64,000 nt of DNA from Lachnospiraceae bacterium (GCA_017472605.1 JAFUPV010000052.1:1-64000); one strand, 5' to 3'; positions 34,263 to 43,742 are shown, numbered from the stretch's first letter. Made by a program: numbers and translations. The notes: a model not told the origin generated them from the sequence alone.

Positions 34263-35618
34263 TTATTTCAGAATATCACGGATGTCCTTCAGACCGACAT
34301 GGGTCGTAATGATGACAACCGAATCTCCCACTTTCAGACAATCCTGGCCTTTGGGGATGATGATCTGACCGTTTCGGTGAATGGCACATACCAGCAGATT
34401 GGACCGCAGCTTCAGATTCTGCAGCGGCATATCCGTTACCGGTCCCGGCTCGCGGATGATAAACTCCAGCGCTTCTGCCCTTGCGTCTACCAGCTTGTAC
34501 AGCGTCTCAACATTACTGCCAATGGTATTCTGCATGGCACGGACATATTGAAGAATGTATTCCGTTGTGATGTGGCGCGGATAAATCACGCTGCCAATAT
34601 CCAGAGAATTGATGATGGAATCATAGGTTGTGCTGCTGACCTTGGTGATCATCTTTGCCTTGCTGATGCTCTTCGCGTAAAGAGCCAGCATGACATTTTC
34701 CTCATCAATCCCCGTCATTGCCGCAAACCCTTCCGCCTGCGCAATTCCCTCTTCCTCAAGAAGCTCCTGATCCGTTCCGTCCCCATGGATGATGGTGGCC
34801 TTCGGCAGCAGCTCACAGAGTTCCTCACATTTCGCCTGATCTTTTTCCACAATCTTGACATCAATTCCCATGTCCAGAAGACGGTTTGCAAGATAGAAGG
34901 AAATTTTTCCGCCGCCGATGATCATGGTGTTTTTCACCTGATTGGTTTCGATGTTGATCAGATGGAAAAAGCGGCTGGCATTGCCCGGTGAAGCCACAAT
35001 GGAAATCGTATCGTTGGCGCGAAGTTCCGTATTACCATCCGGGATCACGACCTGATTTTCACGCTCCAGTGCACAGACCAGCACCTCGCAGCGATTCAGA
35101 ACGGCAAGGTTCTTCAGCTGCTGGTCGCAAAGCGGACAGCCCTGAGGAATCCGGAAGCGGAGCAGCTCGATTCTGCCCTGCGCGAAGGTATCTATGTCAA
35201 TCGCCGTGGGGAAACGCAGCAGACGCGCAATTTCCATGGCAGCCGCCAGCTCCGGATTGATGACCATGGAAAGACCAAGTTCTTCCTTAATATAGCGGAT
35301 TTCCCGATGGTAGATGGGATTGCGCACGCGGGCGATGGTCTGGCAGTTACCTGCTTTTTTCGCAACCAGACAGCAAAGCAGATTCACTTCATCTGCATTG
35401 GTCACTGCGATCATCAGATCCGCTTTCTCAATTCCCGCTTCTGTCTGAACGGAATAGCTGGCACCATTTCCGCTCAATCCCCAGATATCCAGCTGGTTTG
35501 TCATTCTCTGTACCACATCGGACCGGCTGTCGATCACAGTGATGTCATGCCCCTCCGAGCTTAACTGCTCTGCAAGGGATGTACCAACCTTACCGCAGCC
35601 GATAATGATTATGTTCAT
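34263..35618 (-). CDS. trkA: TrkA-type potassium uptake regulator, two RCK modules
   Basis: A 451-residue cytoplasmic protein with two RCK_N/RCK_C modules. Rossmann glycines are G-C-G-K-V-G-T-S (residues 7-14) and, in the second half, G-G-G-K-I-S-F (about 231). It binds NAD(H) or nucleotides and gates TrkH. It starts 23 bp after the stop of the multi-module oxidoreductase, so one operon runs oxidoreductase, trkA, trkH, nitroreductase. Confidence 0.92.
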   Translation of the reverse strand: MNIIIIGCGKVGTSLAEQLSSEGHDITVIDSRSDVVQRMTNQLDIWGLSGNGASYSVQTEAGIEKADLMIAVTNADEVNLLCCLVAKKAGNCQTIARVRNPIYHREIRYIKEELGLSMVINPELAAAMEIARLLRFPTAIDIDTFAQGRIELLRFRIPQGCPLCDQQLKNLAVLNRCEVLVCALERENQVVIPDGNTELRANDTISIVASPGNASRFFHLINIETNQVKNTMIIGGGKISFYLANRLLDMGIDVKIVEKDQAKCEELCELLPKATIIHGDGTDQELLEEEGIAQAEGFAAMTGIDEENVMLALYAKSISKAKMITKVSSTTYDSIINSLDIGSVIYPRHITTEYILQYVRAMQNTIGSNVETLYKLVDARAEALEFIIREPGPVTDMPLQNLKLRSNLLVCAIHRNGQIIIPKGQDCLKVGDSVVIITTHVGLKDIRDILK

Positions 35619-35641
35619 CGTTTCTTCGCCTCCAAATTGAC

Positions 35642-38290
35642 TTAGCAGGTTGCCCCGCCTTTCATATGCTTCTCTGCTGCCAGATTCTCTTCCTTTGACG
35701 CAAGCAGCTCATCGGAAAGAATCAGACGCTGTGCCTCCTCAAAGCCGATTCTTGCAATCGTGTCCGCAAACCGCTCTCCGGTGATTCCTTTCTCACGGAA
35801 GAGAAGAATTGCTTTCTCAACCACATCAAGAACTTCCTGCTTCTCCGTAAACACCTTGTCCAGATAACGGCCCTGGGCAACACGCTTGCCCCATCTTCCG
35901 CCGATATAAACGCGGTATCCGGATGTAAATTCCTCCACGGCTTTGAACGGACAGATTCCGACACAGCGGCCGCAGTGGTTACATGTTTCTTCCGGAATCA
36001 CAAGCGTTCCGTCAATCACTGCCGCGGAATGGATCGGACACGCTTTCTCCACCTGACAGACTTTGCAGCCGCGGCATCTGCCGGAATCGATCACCGGTAT
36101 CTTCTGGCCAATGATTCCCAGATCATTCAGATCCGGCTTGACACAGTTGTTTGGACAGCCGCCCACCGCAATCTTGAATTTATGGGGAAGCCTGACCTGA
36201 TTGTATCCAAGGTAGAACCGCTCATGGATCTCATTGGACAGATCAAAGGTGTCGATCAGACCATACTGGCAGGTCGTTCCCTTACAGGACACCACCGGAC
36301 GCACTTTGGAGCCGGTTCCGCCGGTTATCAGGCCGGCTGCAGCAAGAAATTCACGCAGCGGCTCAATGTTATCATAAGGAACGCCCTGAATTTCAATGGT
36401 CATTCGGGAAGTCATGGCAATCTCGCCGCTTCCGAACCGTTCTGCCGCCTCTGCGATCACCGCGCTCTCCTTCGCTGTGATCTTTCCGTTTCTGGTAATT
36501 ACCCGTCCGTTGAACCGGTCTGTGCTTGTCTTATCAAACAGGAATCCAAGCGCCTTTACTTTTGTCTTCTCCGCTTCGGATACGGCAGAGACTGCTTTCA
36601 CTTTTACCTCATTGAACACGGTGGAGCCTTCCAGAACCTTCGTGTTGGTATATCCATAGTATTTCAGACGATTCTGCAGCAGATACGCCCGTTTTCCCCG
36701 GTTGCATACAAGAAGCAGCTTCGCATCCTTCTCAATTCCTTCCACCGGTCCGTCCACCGCTGTCACATCAAGAACCTTCGCGCCGCGGATTGACGGCTCT
36801 TTGGACGCGTCGATCACCAGATAGTCATCTGCCGCTCCCGCCATGTATTCCGCCGGAGTCATGCTGTCCAGGACTCCATCCATCTTGTTCTCCAGCACAT
36901 AGACTGCCTGCACCAGCGGATGAATCGCGGTTGAAAACGGCGGCGCATAGGAAAGATCCATGTTTTCGAAATCTTCCAGCGCTGCTCCCATGGAAATTCC
37001 GGTTACTGCCACGTCTATGATCTTATCCACAGCACCGCTTCCCATGACCTGCGCGCCAAGAAGTCTGCGCGATTTCTTATCTGCGATCAGACGGATCAGA
37101 AAAACGGATGAATCCGGATAGTAATGTGCCTTATCGTCATGAACGCTGAGAATAGTCTCCACCTCATAGCCGGCTGCCTTCGCCTGATCGACTGTCAGAC
37201 CGGTGCGGGCGCAGTTGAGTCCGGGCAGCTTTACGATGCCAGTGCCAAGGACACCGGGATATCGCCTGCCGCATCTGTTCTTCGCCTGCCCTGCAGCATC
37301 CGTTGCAAAATCTTCCGTACAGCCGCCGGGAGCACAGTTTCCTTCCGCAAGGATCTGCGCCAGCGTCCGGCCTTCATAATTTGCAGAAGAGCCCATGGGC
37401 GACCATTGTCTCTGTCCGGTGATCCGGTTTGTTACCATCACACAGTCGCCTGCCGCATAAACATCCGCCGCGCCTGTTCTCATCTGACCATCAACCAGGA
37501 TAAGGCCTTTTTCCATCGCAATACCGGTTCCTTCCAGAAAACCGGTATTGGGACGGATTCCTGCTGCCATTACGACCATGTCGCAGGCCAGCCTTCCAGC
37601 TGCTGTGCGGACTGCCGTTACTGACGTTTCTCCCTCAACCGCATCTGCTTTCACACCGGTCAGGACACGGATTCCCTGCTTCTGCAGATGGCGTTTTGCA
37701 TAGTCAGCCATGTCCGCATCCAGCACATTGGGCAGAATCTGCGGCGCACTGTCAATCACAGTTACGGAAATTCCTCTGGCGTGCAGATTTTCAGCCATCT
37801 CCAGCCCGATGAAGCTTCCGCCCACAACAACGGCCCGTTTCACCGGCGTCTCCTGGATGAATTCTTTCATCTGTACTGCGTCATCCGGGGTCCGGAGCGT
37901 GAAGACACCGGTTACAGACACGCCTTCCACCGGCGGCACCACACTTGATGCTCCAACAGCCAGAACAAGAGAATCATAGGAATGGATCTCTTCCTCCCCA
38001 TTCTCCAGATTGACTGCCTTTACCTGTTTCCTGTCCGTATCCACACTTACCGCTTCCCGTCTGGTCCATACCTTCACGCCAGTCAGCTTTTCAAAGCTCT
38101 GCGGCGTGTTCACAATCAGTTCCCCGCGGTTCTCAATCAGACCGCCCACATAGTAGGGGAGGCCGCAGCCTGCGTAGGAAATATCCGCAGACCTGGTCAG
38201 AATGGTTACCTCCGCGCTCCTGTCACAGCGCTTCAGCTTTGCCGCGGTTTTTGTGCCTGCGGCTACGGCTCCTATGATCAGTACCTTCAT
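35642..38290 (-). CDS. Multi-module oxidoreductase: CoA-disulfide reductase-like, rhodanese, siroheme/4Fe-4S, ferredoxin
   Basis: An 882-residue fusion. Residues 1-460 are an FAD/NAD(P) disulfide reductase of the CoADR/NADH oxidase type, with G-A-V-A-A-G, redox Cys42 in Y-A-G-C-G-L-P and NAD motif G-G-S-F-I-G. Residues 475-565 are a rhodanese with Cys529. Residues 575-730 resemble a sulfite/nitrite reductase half with Cys669, 674, 712 and 716. Residues 739-780 carry two 4Fe-4S ferredoxin motifs. It may reduce a sulfur species, or persulfide, with NAD(P)H and ferredoxin in one chain. GAGG lies 6 nt before the ATG. Function beyond the modules is inference. Confidence 0.85.
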   Translation of the reverse strand: MKVLIIGAVAAGTKTAAKLKRCDRSAEVTILTRSADISYAGCGLPYYVGGLIENRGELIVNTPQSFEKLTGVKVWTRREAVSVDTDRKQVKAVNLENGEEEIHSYDSLVLAVGASSVVPPVEGVSVTGVFTLRTPDDAVQMKEFIQETPVKRAVVVGGSFIGLEMAENLHARGISVTVIDSAPQILPNVLDADMADYAKRHLQKQGIRVLTGVKADAVEGETSVTAVRTAAGRLACDMVVMAAGIRPNTGFLEGTGIAMEKGLILVDGQMRTGAADVYAAGDCVMVTNRITGQRQWSPMGSSANYEGRTLAQILAEGNCAPGGCTEDFATDAAGQAKNRCGRRYPGVLGTGIVKLPGLNCARTGLTVDQAKAAGYEVETILSVHDDKAHYYPDSSVFLIRLIADKKSRRLLGAQVMGSGAVDKIIDVAVTGISMGAALEDFENMDLSYAPPFSTAIHPLVQAVYVLENKMDGVLDSMTPAEYMAGAADDYLVIDASKEPSIRGAKVLDVTAVDGPVEGIEKDAKLLLVCNRGKRAYLLQNRLKYYGYTNTKVLEGSTVFNEVKVKAVSAVSEAEKTKVKALGFLFDKTSTDRFNGRVITRNGKITAKESAVIAEAAERFGSGEIAMTSRMTIEIQGVPYDNIEPLREFLAAAGLITGGTGSKVRPVVSCKGTTCQYGLIDTFDLSNEIHERFYLGYNQVRLPHKFKIAVGGCPNNCVKPDLNDLGIIGQKIPVIDSGRCRGCKVCQVEKACPIHSAAVIDGTLVIPEETCNHCGRCVGICPFKAVEEFTSGYRVYIGGRWGKRVAQGRYLDKVFTEKQEVLDVVEKAILLFREKGITGERFADTIARIGFEEAQRLILSDELLASKEENLAAEKHMKGGATC

Positions 38291-38403
38291 CTTTATCCTC
38301 TTCCTATGGCAGATGCCATGTACTTTATTGTTCTGTCATACAGGTGATTATAATCCATTTTCCCTCTCATGACAACAGAAGGCCGTTATTTTTTTCGTTG
38401 TGG

Positions 38404-38432
38404 TTTACAATCCGGACTTTTTCCCTTATACT
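38404..38432 (+). promoter_or_regulatory. Promoter of the CHR transporter pair
   Basis: TTTACA, 17-bp spacer, TATACT, about 70 bp upstream of the first CHR gene. The divergent oxidoreductase operon starts on the other side of the 211-bp gap. Confidence 0.6.
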
Positions 38433-38501
38433 GTTTGAGAAACAGACACACGTTTGTCGTCAGCCGGTTTCCATTTCCGGTTTCTGAGGAGGTTGATTGA
38501 A

Positions 38502-39101
38502 ATGAAATCTGAACATTCCATTGACAAAAAACAGCTCTGGACGCTGTTCTATTCTAATTTTCTGCTAAGCTGCTGCGCCTTTGGCGGCGGGTTTGTGGCA
38601 ATTTCCCTTTTGAAAAAGAAATATGTGGAGGAGCTGAAATGGCTGGATGAAGATGAAATGCTGGACATTTCGGCAATCGCCCAATCGTCGCCCGGTCCGA
38701 TTCTGGTAAACGCTTCCGTCATTCTCGGTTACCGCATCTTCGGCGTTGCCGGCGCTCTGATCTCCGTTCTCGGAACGATTCTGCCGCCAATGATTGTTAT
38801 TTCCATTATCTCATTTTTCTATGACCAGTTCCGCACCAATCCCGTGGTTGCGACGGCGCTTCAGGTGATGCGCGCCGGTGTTGCCGCCGTTATCTTTGAT
38901 GTGGTTCTTAAACTGGCGTCCAACGTAATCAAGACCCATCGTCTGTTCTACATCGTCCTGATGGCTGCTGCTTTCATCGCCGTCTGCTTTTTCTCTGTGG
39001 ACGCCATGTTTGTCATTCTTGCCTGTCTTGCGGCAGGCATTGCCGATGTCTTCATTGACCGGATCCGGTCAGTGAACCTGCAGAAAAAGGAGGAAAACTA
39101 A
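38502..39101 (+). CDS. CHR-family transporter, half-size subunit 1
   Basis: A 199-residue membrane protein with one CHR domain: F-G-G-G-F-V-A-I near residue 25 and A-Q-S-S-P-G-P-I-L-V near 62, then about six helices. Short CHR proteins occur as pairs and form an anion (chromate/sulfate-like) transporter of opposed topology. Start ATG at 38502 follows GAGGAGG by 9 nt. Its physiological substrate is unknown; chromate export is known only for some members. Confidence 0.85.
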   Translation: MKSEHSIDKKQLWTLFYSNFLLSCCAFGGGFVAISLLKKKYVEELKWLDEDEMLDISAIAQSSPGPILVNASVILGYRIFGVAGALISVLGTILPPMIVISIISFFYDQFRTNPVVATALQVMRAGVAAVIFDVVLKLASNVIKTHRLFYIVLMAAAFIAVCFFSVDAMFVILACLAAGIADVFIDRIRSVNLQKKEEN

Positions 39102-39103
39102 CC

Positions 39104-39679
39104 ATGGATCTTCTGCTTCAACTGTTTTTCAGCTTTCTTCAGATTGGTCTTCTCAGTGTGGGCGGCGGCTACGCTGCAATTCCGCTGATTCAGGAGCAGG
39201 TCGTCACCATCAATAAGCTTCTCACCATGGAACAGTTCACAGACCTGATCACCATCGCGGAGATGACGCCCGGTCCCATCGCCATCAACTCTGCTACCTT
39301 TGTCGGTATTCGCCTCGGCGGTCTTCCCGGAATGCTCCTCTGCACCATCGGCTGCATCATTCCATCCTTCATCATTTGTCTGACACTGGCTTACTTCTAT
39401 TATAAGTACCGCAATTTCAGCGGTGTCCAGAAGGTTCTCGCTGCCCTGCGCCCTGCCGTGGTCGCCCTGATCGCCAATGCCGGACTTTCCATTCTTCTGC
39501 TTGGCGTGTTTCATGGCGGACTGGCGGACATTGCACTGGAAAACTTCCATGTAATCGAATTTCTGCTCTTCGCAGGAGCTTTCTTTGCGATCCGTAAGTG
39601 GAAGATCGGAGCGATTACAGCAATCTTTGGAACAGGTGTTGTCGGAACCATCCTTTCGTTTGCCCTGGGGCTGGTGTGA
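39104..39679 (+). CDS. CHR-family transporter, half-size subunit 2
   Basis: A 191-residue partner of the preceding protein (2-bp gap). It has the same CHR core: V-G-G-G-Y-A-A-I-P near residue 20 and A-E-M-T-P-G-P-I-A-I near 60. The two halves together equal the length of a full ChrA protein. The gene ends 49 bp before the convergent flavoprotein gene without an evident terminator. Confidence 0.85.
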   Translation: MDLLLQLFFSFLQIGLLSVGGGYAAIPLIQEQVVTINKLLTMEQFTDLITIAEMTPGPIAINSATFVGIRLGGLPGMLLCTIGCIIPSFIICLTLAYFYYKYRNFSGVQKVLAALRPAVVALIANAGLSILLLGVFHGGLADIALENFHVIEFLLFAGAFFAIRKWKIGAITAIFGTGVVGTILSFALGLV

Positions 39680-39728
39680 TGCTCCGCCACCCCTTCGCCG
39701 CGATCCGGACACGTATGCTGACCGTAAT

Positions 39729-41081
39729 TTATTTTTCCGGACAGTCCATCCGCTCCAGCACTTTCCGATACGGCATCAGCATTCCTTCCGTCATCTTATT
39801 TCCCATCTTTGCTTTGATTTTCGGATTGGAAATCATCGCTCCCAACAGATACATTGCCAGCATCCGTCCCGGTTTCTTCTGCGGGAAGTCATATTGTCCA
39901 TGTTCCTTATAGAATTTGTGATCGGCCTTCATCATTCCCTGCATCTGCCAGATCAGATCGCGGAAGATTTTCATGCCTCCTACACCATAGAAGTTCTGCG
40001 GCGGAACGTAGCCGTTCGTTAAGGCATAGGTGAGGGCGTCTGCCATCCGGTCGATTTCATGATCCGGATCGATTTCATCGGTTGCGACACCGGCAAGGAA
40101 ATTGCCGCCCACCTGGGCCCGCCCTTCAATAACCATCTGCAGATTGAATTCCTGACTGTAGTTTCCGCTGACCAGATAGCCCATCGGCATTCCCATGGTA
40201 ACGGTCCGATGCCCGTTGCAGAACTGACGGTCATCATACATCTTGAACCTGGCTCCCATGGAATGATCTTTGATGGAAAACGCAAACACGATGGCCTGAG
40301 CTTTTTGAATGTTGTTGCGCAGAAAATCGTCAAATCCGTCTTTGTAGATGCATGTGCCGGAAGCCGCGCAGTTGAAGCAGCCAAGGCAGCCGCCCTGAAA
40401 CGGATATTCGCGGATATTTACGATCCTTGTCTGCAGAGGAAGAACGGCGCGGAAACGGTCAATCATGGACTGCAGCTGGCGGTTTTCCGGTTCACAGTCC
40501 GTCAGAATGACCACGTCTCCTTCTTTTTTCGCATCGTCTTTTTCCGGAGCACTGACCGGAGTGTGTGCTGCCGCCTTCATGGGCTCGGGCAGCGGTTCAT
40601 AAGCATTCTGTTTCACAGACCAGCAGATAAACCGGAAGAAATCGTCCGCTTCTTTCTGCCCCTTCTCACTCAGCAGGTCATCCATGTCTGCAGACAGTCC
40701 GCGGATGTATTTCATTCCCATGTCCTGGCAGTTGTCCTGAATGTAGCGGTGCGCCGTTACATCGTAGAAATGCTTGGAGGTGGAAAACTGGGTTGCAAAG
40801 CGGCCTTCCAGGGAAATACCGGATGCCTTCAGCAGTTCGATGAACCGGTGCAGCTGACAAGGCGCAAGAAACGTATACACCGGATAGGAAAACAGCAGCA
40901 GATCTGCCTTTTCAATTGCTTCTCTGGCCGGTGCAAAATCGTTTTCCAGCGCGCGGATCCGCTGTCCCGCATGAAGCACATCAAAGGTGTGCTCCGGATA
41001 CCGTTTTTCCAGATAGTTTATTGTCTGCAGCGTAATGCTGTTTTTTCCTTTCGGACTTCCGTTTATCACTAATATCTTCAT
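39729..41081 (-). CDS. Tandem flavodoxin-fold oxidoreductase with CX2CX2CX5C cluster motif
   Basis: A 450-residue protein made of two NADPH-dependent FMN-reductase/flavodoxin-like domains. Domain 1 (1-180) has I-N-G-S-P-K-G for FMN phosphate. Domain 2 (about 205-400) has lost that motif but carries C-L-G-C-F-N-C-A-A-S-G-T-C, the spacing of iron-sulfur flavoproteins (Isf type). It may move electrons between a flavin and a 4Fe-4S cluster within one chain. Neighbours give no hint of substrate. It starts with ATG at 41081 upstream of a 338-bp gap. Confidence 0.78.
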   Translation of the reverse strand: MKILVINGSPKGKNSITLQTINYLEKRYPEHTFDVLHAGQRIRALENDFAPAREAIEKADLLLFSYPVYTFLAPCQLHRFIELLKASGISLEGRFATQFSTSKHFYDVTAHRYIQDNCQDMGMKYIRGLSADMDDLLSEKGQKEADDFFRFICWSVKQNAYEPLPEPMKAAAHTPVSAPEKDDAKKEGDVVILTDCEPENRQLQSMIDRFRAVLPLQTRIVNIREYPFQGGCLGCFNCAASGTCIYKDGFDDFLRNNIQKAQAIVFAFSIKDHSMGARFKMYDDRQFCNGHRTVTMGMPMGYLVSGNYSQEFNLQMVIEGRAQVGGNFLAGVATDEIDPDHEIDRMADALTYALTNGYVPPQNFYGVGGMKIFRDLIWQMQGMMKADHKFYKEHGQYDFPQKKPGRMLAMYLLGAMISNPKIKAKMGNKMTEGMLMPYRKVLERMDCPEK

Positions 41082-41271
41082 AACTCTCTCCCTTTTCTGC
41101 CGTCGTTTTTGACGTCATCCATGACTTTATTTCTCCGGCTGTTTTCTTCCGTGTCTCTTCTATCTTACCTCACCCATATCTGTTCGTCAAGGAACTCCGC
41201 CCTTTTCCCCGATTTCCATCTGGCATCCGCATTCGTTCCGGGAACGCCACTGACTTCTTAAATAAATTTAC

Positions 41272-41300
41272 TTTACGCTCACCCAATTCTATGATAGAAT
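41272..41300 (+). promoter_or_regulatory. Promoter of the MATE-rlu operon
   Basis: TTTACG, 17-bp spacer, TAGAAT; start expected near 41307. In the gene-free stretch 41082-41419 I see only this promoter and the leader structures that follow it. Confidence 0.55.
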
Positions 41301-41312
41301 AGAAAATAGTGG

Positions 41313-41367
41313 AAACCGAAACGTTACATTCGGTTTGTATCAAAAAACTCGCTCTACGGGTTTTTTT
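41313..41367 (+). promoter_or_regulatory. Leader with hairpin plus terminator, candidate attenuator
   Basis: Hairpin 1 is AAACCGAA-N8-TTCGGTTT (41313-41336). Hairpin 2 is AAAAAACTCG-CTCTA-CGGGTTTTTTT (41342-41367), shaped like an intrinsic terminator, and lies 52 bp before the MATE start codon. Because the predicted transcript starts just before hairpin 1, premature termination is likely to control the MATE gene. I do not recognise a known riboswitch class. Confidence 0.55.
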
Positions 41368-41419
41368 CTTTATTACAGCGCTTTGGCGCAAATACCAGGA
41401 ATAAGAAAGGGAAGAAAAA

Positions 41420-42787
41420 ATGGCCAATGTACTCAGTCGTCTATTTGCCCCGGTCGATATGACCGAGGGAAGTCCGGGAAAGAAAATTATCATGTTTTCC
41501 ATCCCCATGCTGATCGGAAACATCGCTCAGCAGCTCTACAACACCGTTGACAGCATCATCGTCGGACAGTTTGTCGGCGATAATGCCCTTGCCGCCGTTG
41601 GAAGCGCCGGACCGATCATGAATCTGCTTCTTGTTTTGTTCGTCGGCATTTCTGTCGGAATCGGCATCATGGTCTCCCAGTACCACGGCGCACGCCAGCG
41701 TGAAGAGCTTTCCCACAGCATCGGAACCAGCATCACGCTGACCTTCATTGCCAGCCTGATCGTCATGATTCTCGCGCCCCTTGTCTCGCGGCCGCTCCTT
41801 GAACTGCTGAACACACCGGAATCCTACATCGACTGGTGTGAATCCTATCTGCTGATCCTGCTTGTCGGTGTCATGGGCTCCGCATACTATAACATTCTCA
41901 GCGGTATCCTCCGCGGATTCGGTGATTCCACCTCCGCCCTGATTTACCTGCTGGTGGCAACGGTGATCAACATCGTTCTTGACTACACGTTCGTCCGCTA
42001 TTTTGAGATGGGTGTTGCCGGTGTGGCTCTTGCTACCATCATCGCGCAGGCTGTTTCCGCAGTCCTCTGCTACCGCAAGCTTCGCCAGATGAGCGATCTG
42101 TTTGACTCCTCAAGAAAGTATCTGATTCCGAGAGCCTTCTATACAAAGCTGATTGTAAAGCTCGGTATCCCGTCCGGTCTGACTCAGGCTGTGTTCTCCA
42201 TGGCAATGCTCCTTGTTCAGAACCTGTCCAACAGCTTCGGCGAGCAGTTCGTAGCTGCCAACGTAATTGTGATGCGAATCGACGGCTTTGCCATGATGCC
42301 CAACTTCTCCTTCGGAACAGCAATGACCACCTTTGCCGGCCAGAACATCGGCGCGAAGCGGTATGACCGCGTCACACAGGGAGCGAAGGAAGGTACGATT
42401 ATCGCTGTTGTTACCTCTGCAGTTATTACCGGCGCGATCCTGATTCTCGGAAAGCATCTGATGGCAATCTTTACCAGTACACCGGAGGTTATCGCCACGA
42501 GCCGCCTGATGATGAGCATTCTGGCTGTGGGCTACATTGCAATGGCCGTTACTCAGTGTCTCTCCGGCGTGATGCGTGGTGCCGGTGACACCATGACTCC
42601 AATGTGGATTTCCCTGATCACCACCGTAGCCATCCGTGTTCCGGTCGCTTATGTGCTGGCATGGCTTACAAAGAGCAATACCTGTGTTATGGTTTCTCTG
42701 CTTGTTTCCTGGTGTTCCGGCGCAGTCCTGACGTTCATCGCCTATCGCACGGGAAAATGGAAGAAGAAGGCAATTGATATCAAGTAA
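41420..42787 (+). CDS. MATE-family exporter
   Basis: A 455-residue twelve-helix MATE protein. The N-terminal region has I-P-M-L-I-G-N-I-A-Q-Q-L-Y-N-T-V-D and G-D-N-A-L-A-A-V-G, and the second half repeats the pattern (I-P-S-G-L-T-Q-A-V-F). It is co-transcribed with a pseudouridine synthase gene that starts one base after its stop. Regulation by a leader terminator is suggested by the sequence at 41313-41367. The ribosome site AAAGGGAAG precedes the ATG. Confidence 0.9.
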   Translation: MANVLSRLFAPVDMTEGSPGKKIIMFSIPMLIGNIAQQLYNTVDSIIVGQFVGDNALAAVGSAGPIMNLLLVLFVGISVGIGIMVSQYHGARQREELSHSIGTSITLTFIASLIVMILAPLVSRPLLELLNTPESYIDWCESYLLILLVGVMGSAYYNILSGILRGFGDSTSALIYLLVATVINIVLDYTFVRYFEMGVAGVALATIIAQAVSAVLCYRKLRQMSDLFDSSRKYLIPRAFYTKLIVKLGIPSGLTQAVFSMAMLLVQNLSNSFGEQFVAANVIVMRIDGFAMMPNFSFGTAMTTFAGQNIGAKRYDRVTQGAKEGTIIAVVTSAVITGAILILGKHLMAIFTSTPEVIATSRLMMSILAVGYIAMAVTQCLSGVMRGAGDTMTPMWISLITTVAIRVPVAYVLAWLTKSNTCVMVSLLVSWCSGAVLTFIAYRTGKWKKKAIDIK

Positions 42788-42788
42788 C

Positions 42789-43694
42789 ATGGATCGAAAT
42801 TTCTCTTACATCATTGCTCCGGGCGAAGACGGACTTACCATTGAGAGGTATCTCGCTGCCCGCGGCTATTCCGCGCGGCTCTTTTCTCATCTTCGAAGTT
42901 ACTCCGATGGCATTCAGCTTAATGGAAGCCAGGCCTATACCACACGCCGCCTGACTGCAGGAGACTGTCTGAACATTCACCTGACGGAATTTCCTGCTTC
43001 CGAAAAGCTGGCGGTATCAAAGCTTCCGCTTTCTGTTGTATACGAAGACGAGGATGTTCTCGTGATCGACAAACCGGCCGGCATGCCTGTCCATCCCTCC
43101 ATGGGACACCATACCAATACCGTTGCCAATGCCTGCGCCTGGCATTACCGCCAGGAATCCTCTCCGTTTTTGTTCCGTGCAATTAACCGGCTTGACAGGG
43201 ACACTACCGGTCTGATGCTGATTGCGAAAAATCCGCTCAGCGCGGCGATCCTCGGTCCTCAGGCTGCAGACAGACAGATCCGCCGAACCTATCTGGCAGC
43301 AGCGTTTGGAGAAGTTCCTCCATCCGGTACCATTGATGCCCCTATCGCCCGTGTGGACGGCTCCACCATTGAACGCTGCGTGGATCCGGAGCACGGAGAA
43401 CGGTCTGTCACCCACTACGAACGGCTGCAGTTTCACAATGGTCTTTCACTGGTAAAGCTGCGGCTGGAAACCGGTCGCACCCACCAGATCCGTGTGCACA
43501 TGAAGCACATCTGTCATCCCCTGCCCGGTGACTTTCTCTACTGTCCGGATTTCTCCCGGATCAGCCGGCAGGCGCTTCATTCCTGGCAGCTGGAATTTAC
43601 GCATCCGATCACCGGTGAGCAGATGTGCTTTACGGCGGAGCTTCCAGATGATATGAAGCGACTGTTCCACTCGATGGAAAACCTGCATCAATGA
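42789..43694 (+). CDS. RluA-family pseudouridine synthase
   Basis: A 301-residue enzyme. A degenerate S4-like N-terminal domain (1-75) is followed by the RluA catalytic domain with D-K-P-A-G-M-P-V-H-P (95-103) and the catalytic Asp136 in R-L-D-R-D-T-T-G. R-T-H-Q-I-R-V-H-M-K lies near residue 235. It converts uridine to pseudouridine in rRNA or tRNA; the target site cannot be read. It starts 1 bp after the MATE stop. Confidence 0.9.
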   Translation: MDRNFSYIIAPGEDGLTIERYLAARGYSARLFSHLRSYSDGIQLNGSQAYTTRRLTAGDCLNIHLTEFPASEKLAVSKLPLSVVYEDEDVLVIDKPAGMPVHPSMGHHTNTVANACAWHYRQESSPFLFRAINRLDRDTTGLMLIAKNPLSAAILGPQAADRQIRRTYLAAAFGEVPPSGTIDAPIARVDGSTIERCVDPEHGERSVTHYERLQFHNGLSLVKLRLETGRTHQIRVHMKHICHPLPGDFLYCPDFSRISRQALHSWQLEFTHPITGEQMCFTAELPDDMKRLFHSMENLHQ

Positions 43695-43706
43695 TTCCAA
43701 ATGAAG

Positions 43707-43742
43707 GTCTGACTGTCATGTCACTGGCACATCTTTCTGGAT
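43707..43742 (+). repeat. 37-bp hairpin element, copy 3
   Basis: GTCTGACTGTCATG, TCACTGG centre, CACATCTTTCTGGAT. It directly follows the pseudouridine synthase gene and is 8 bp from copy 4. Confidence 0.6.
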
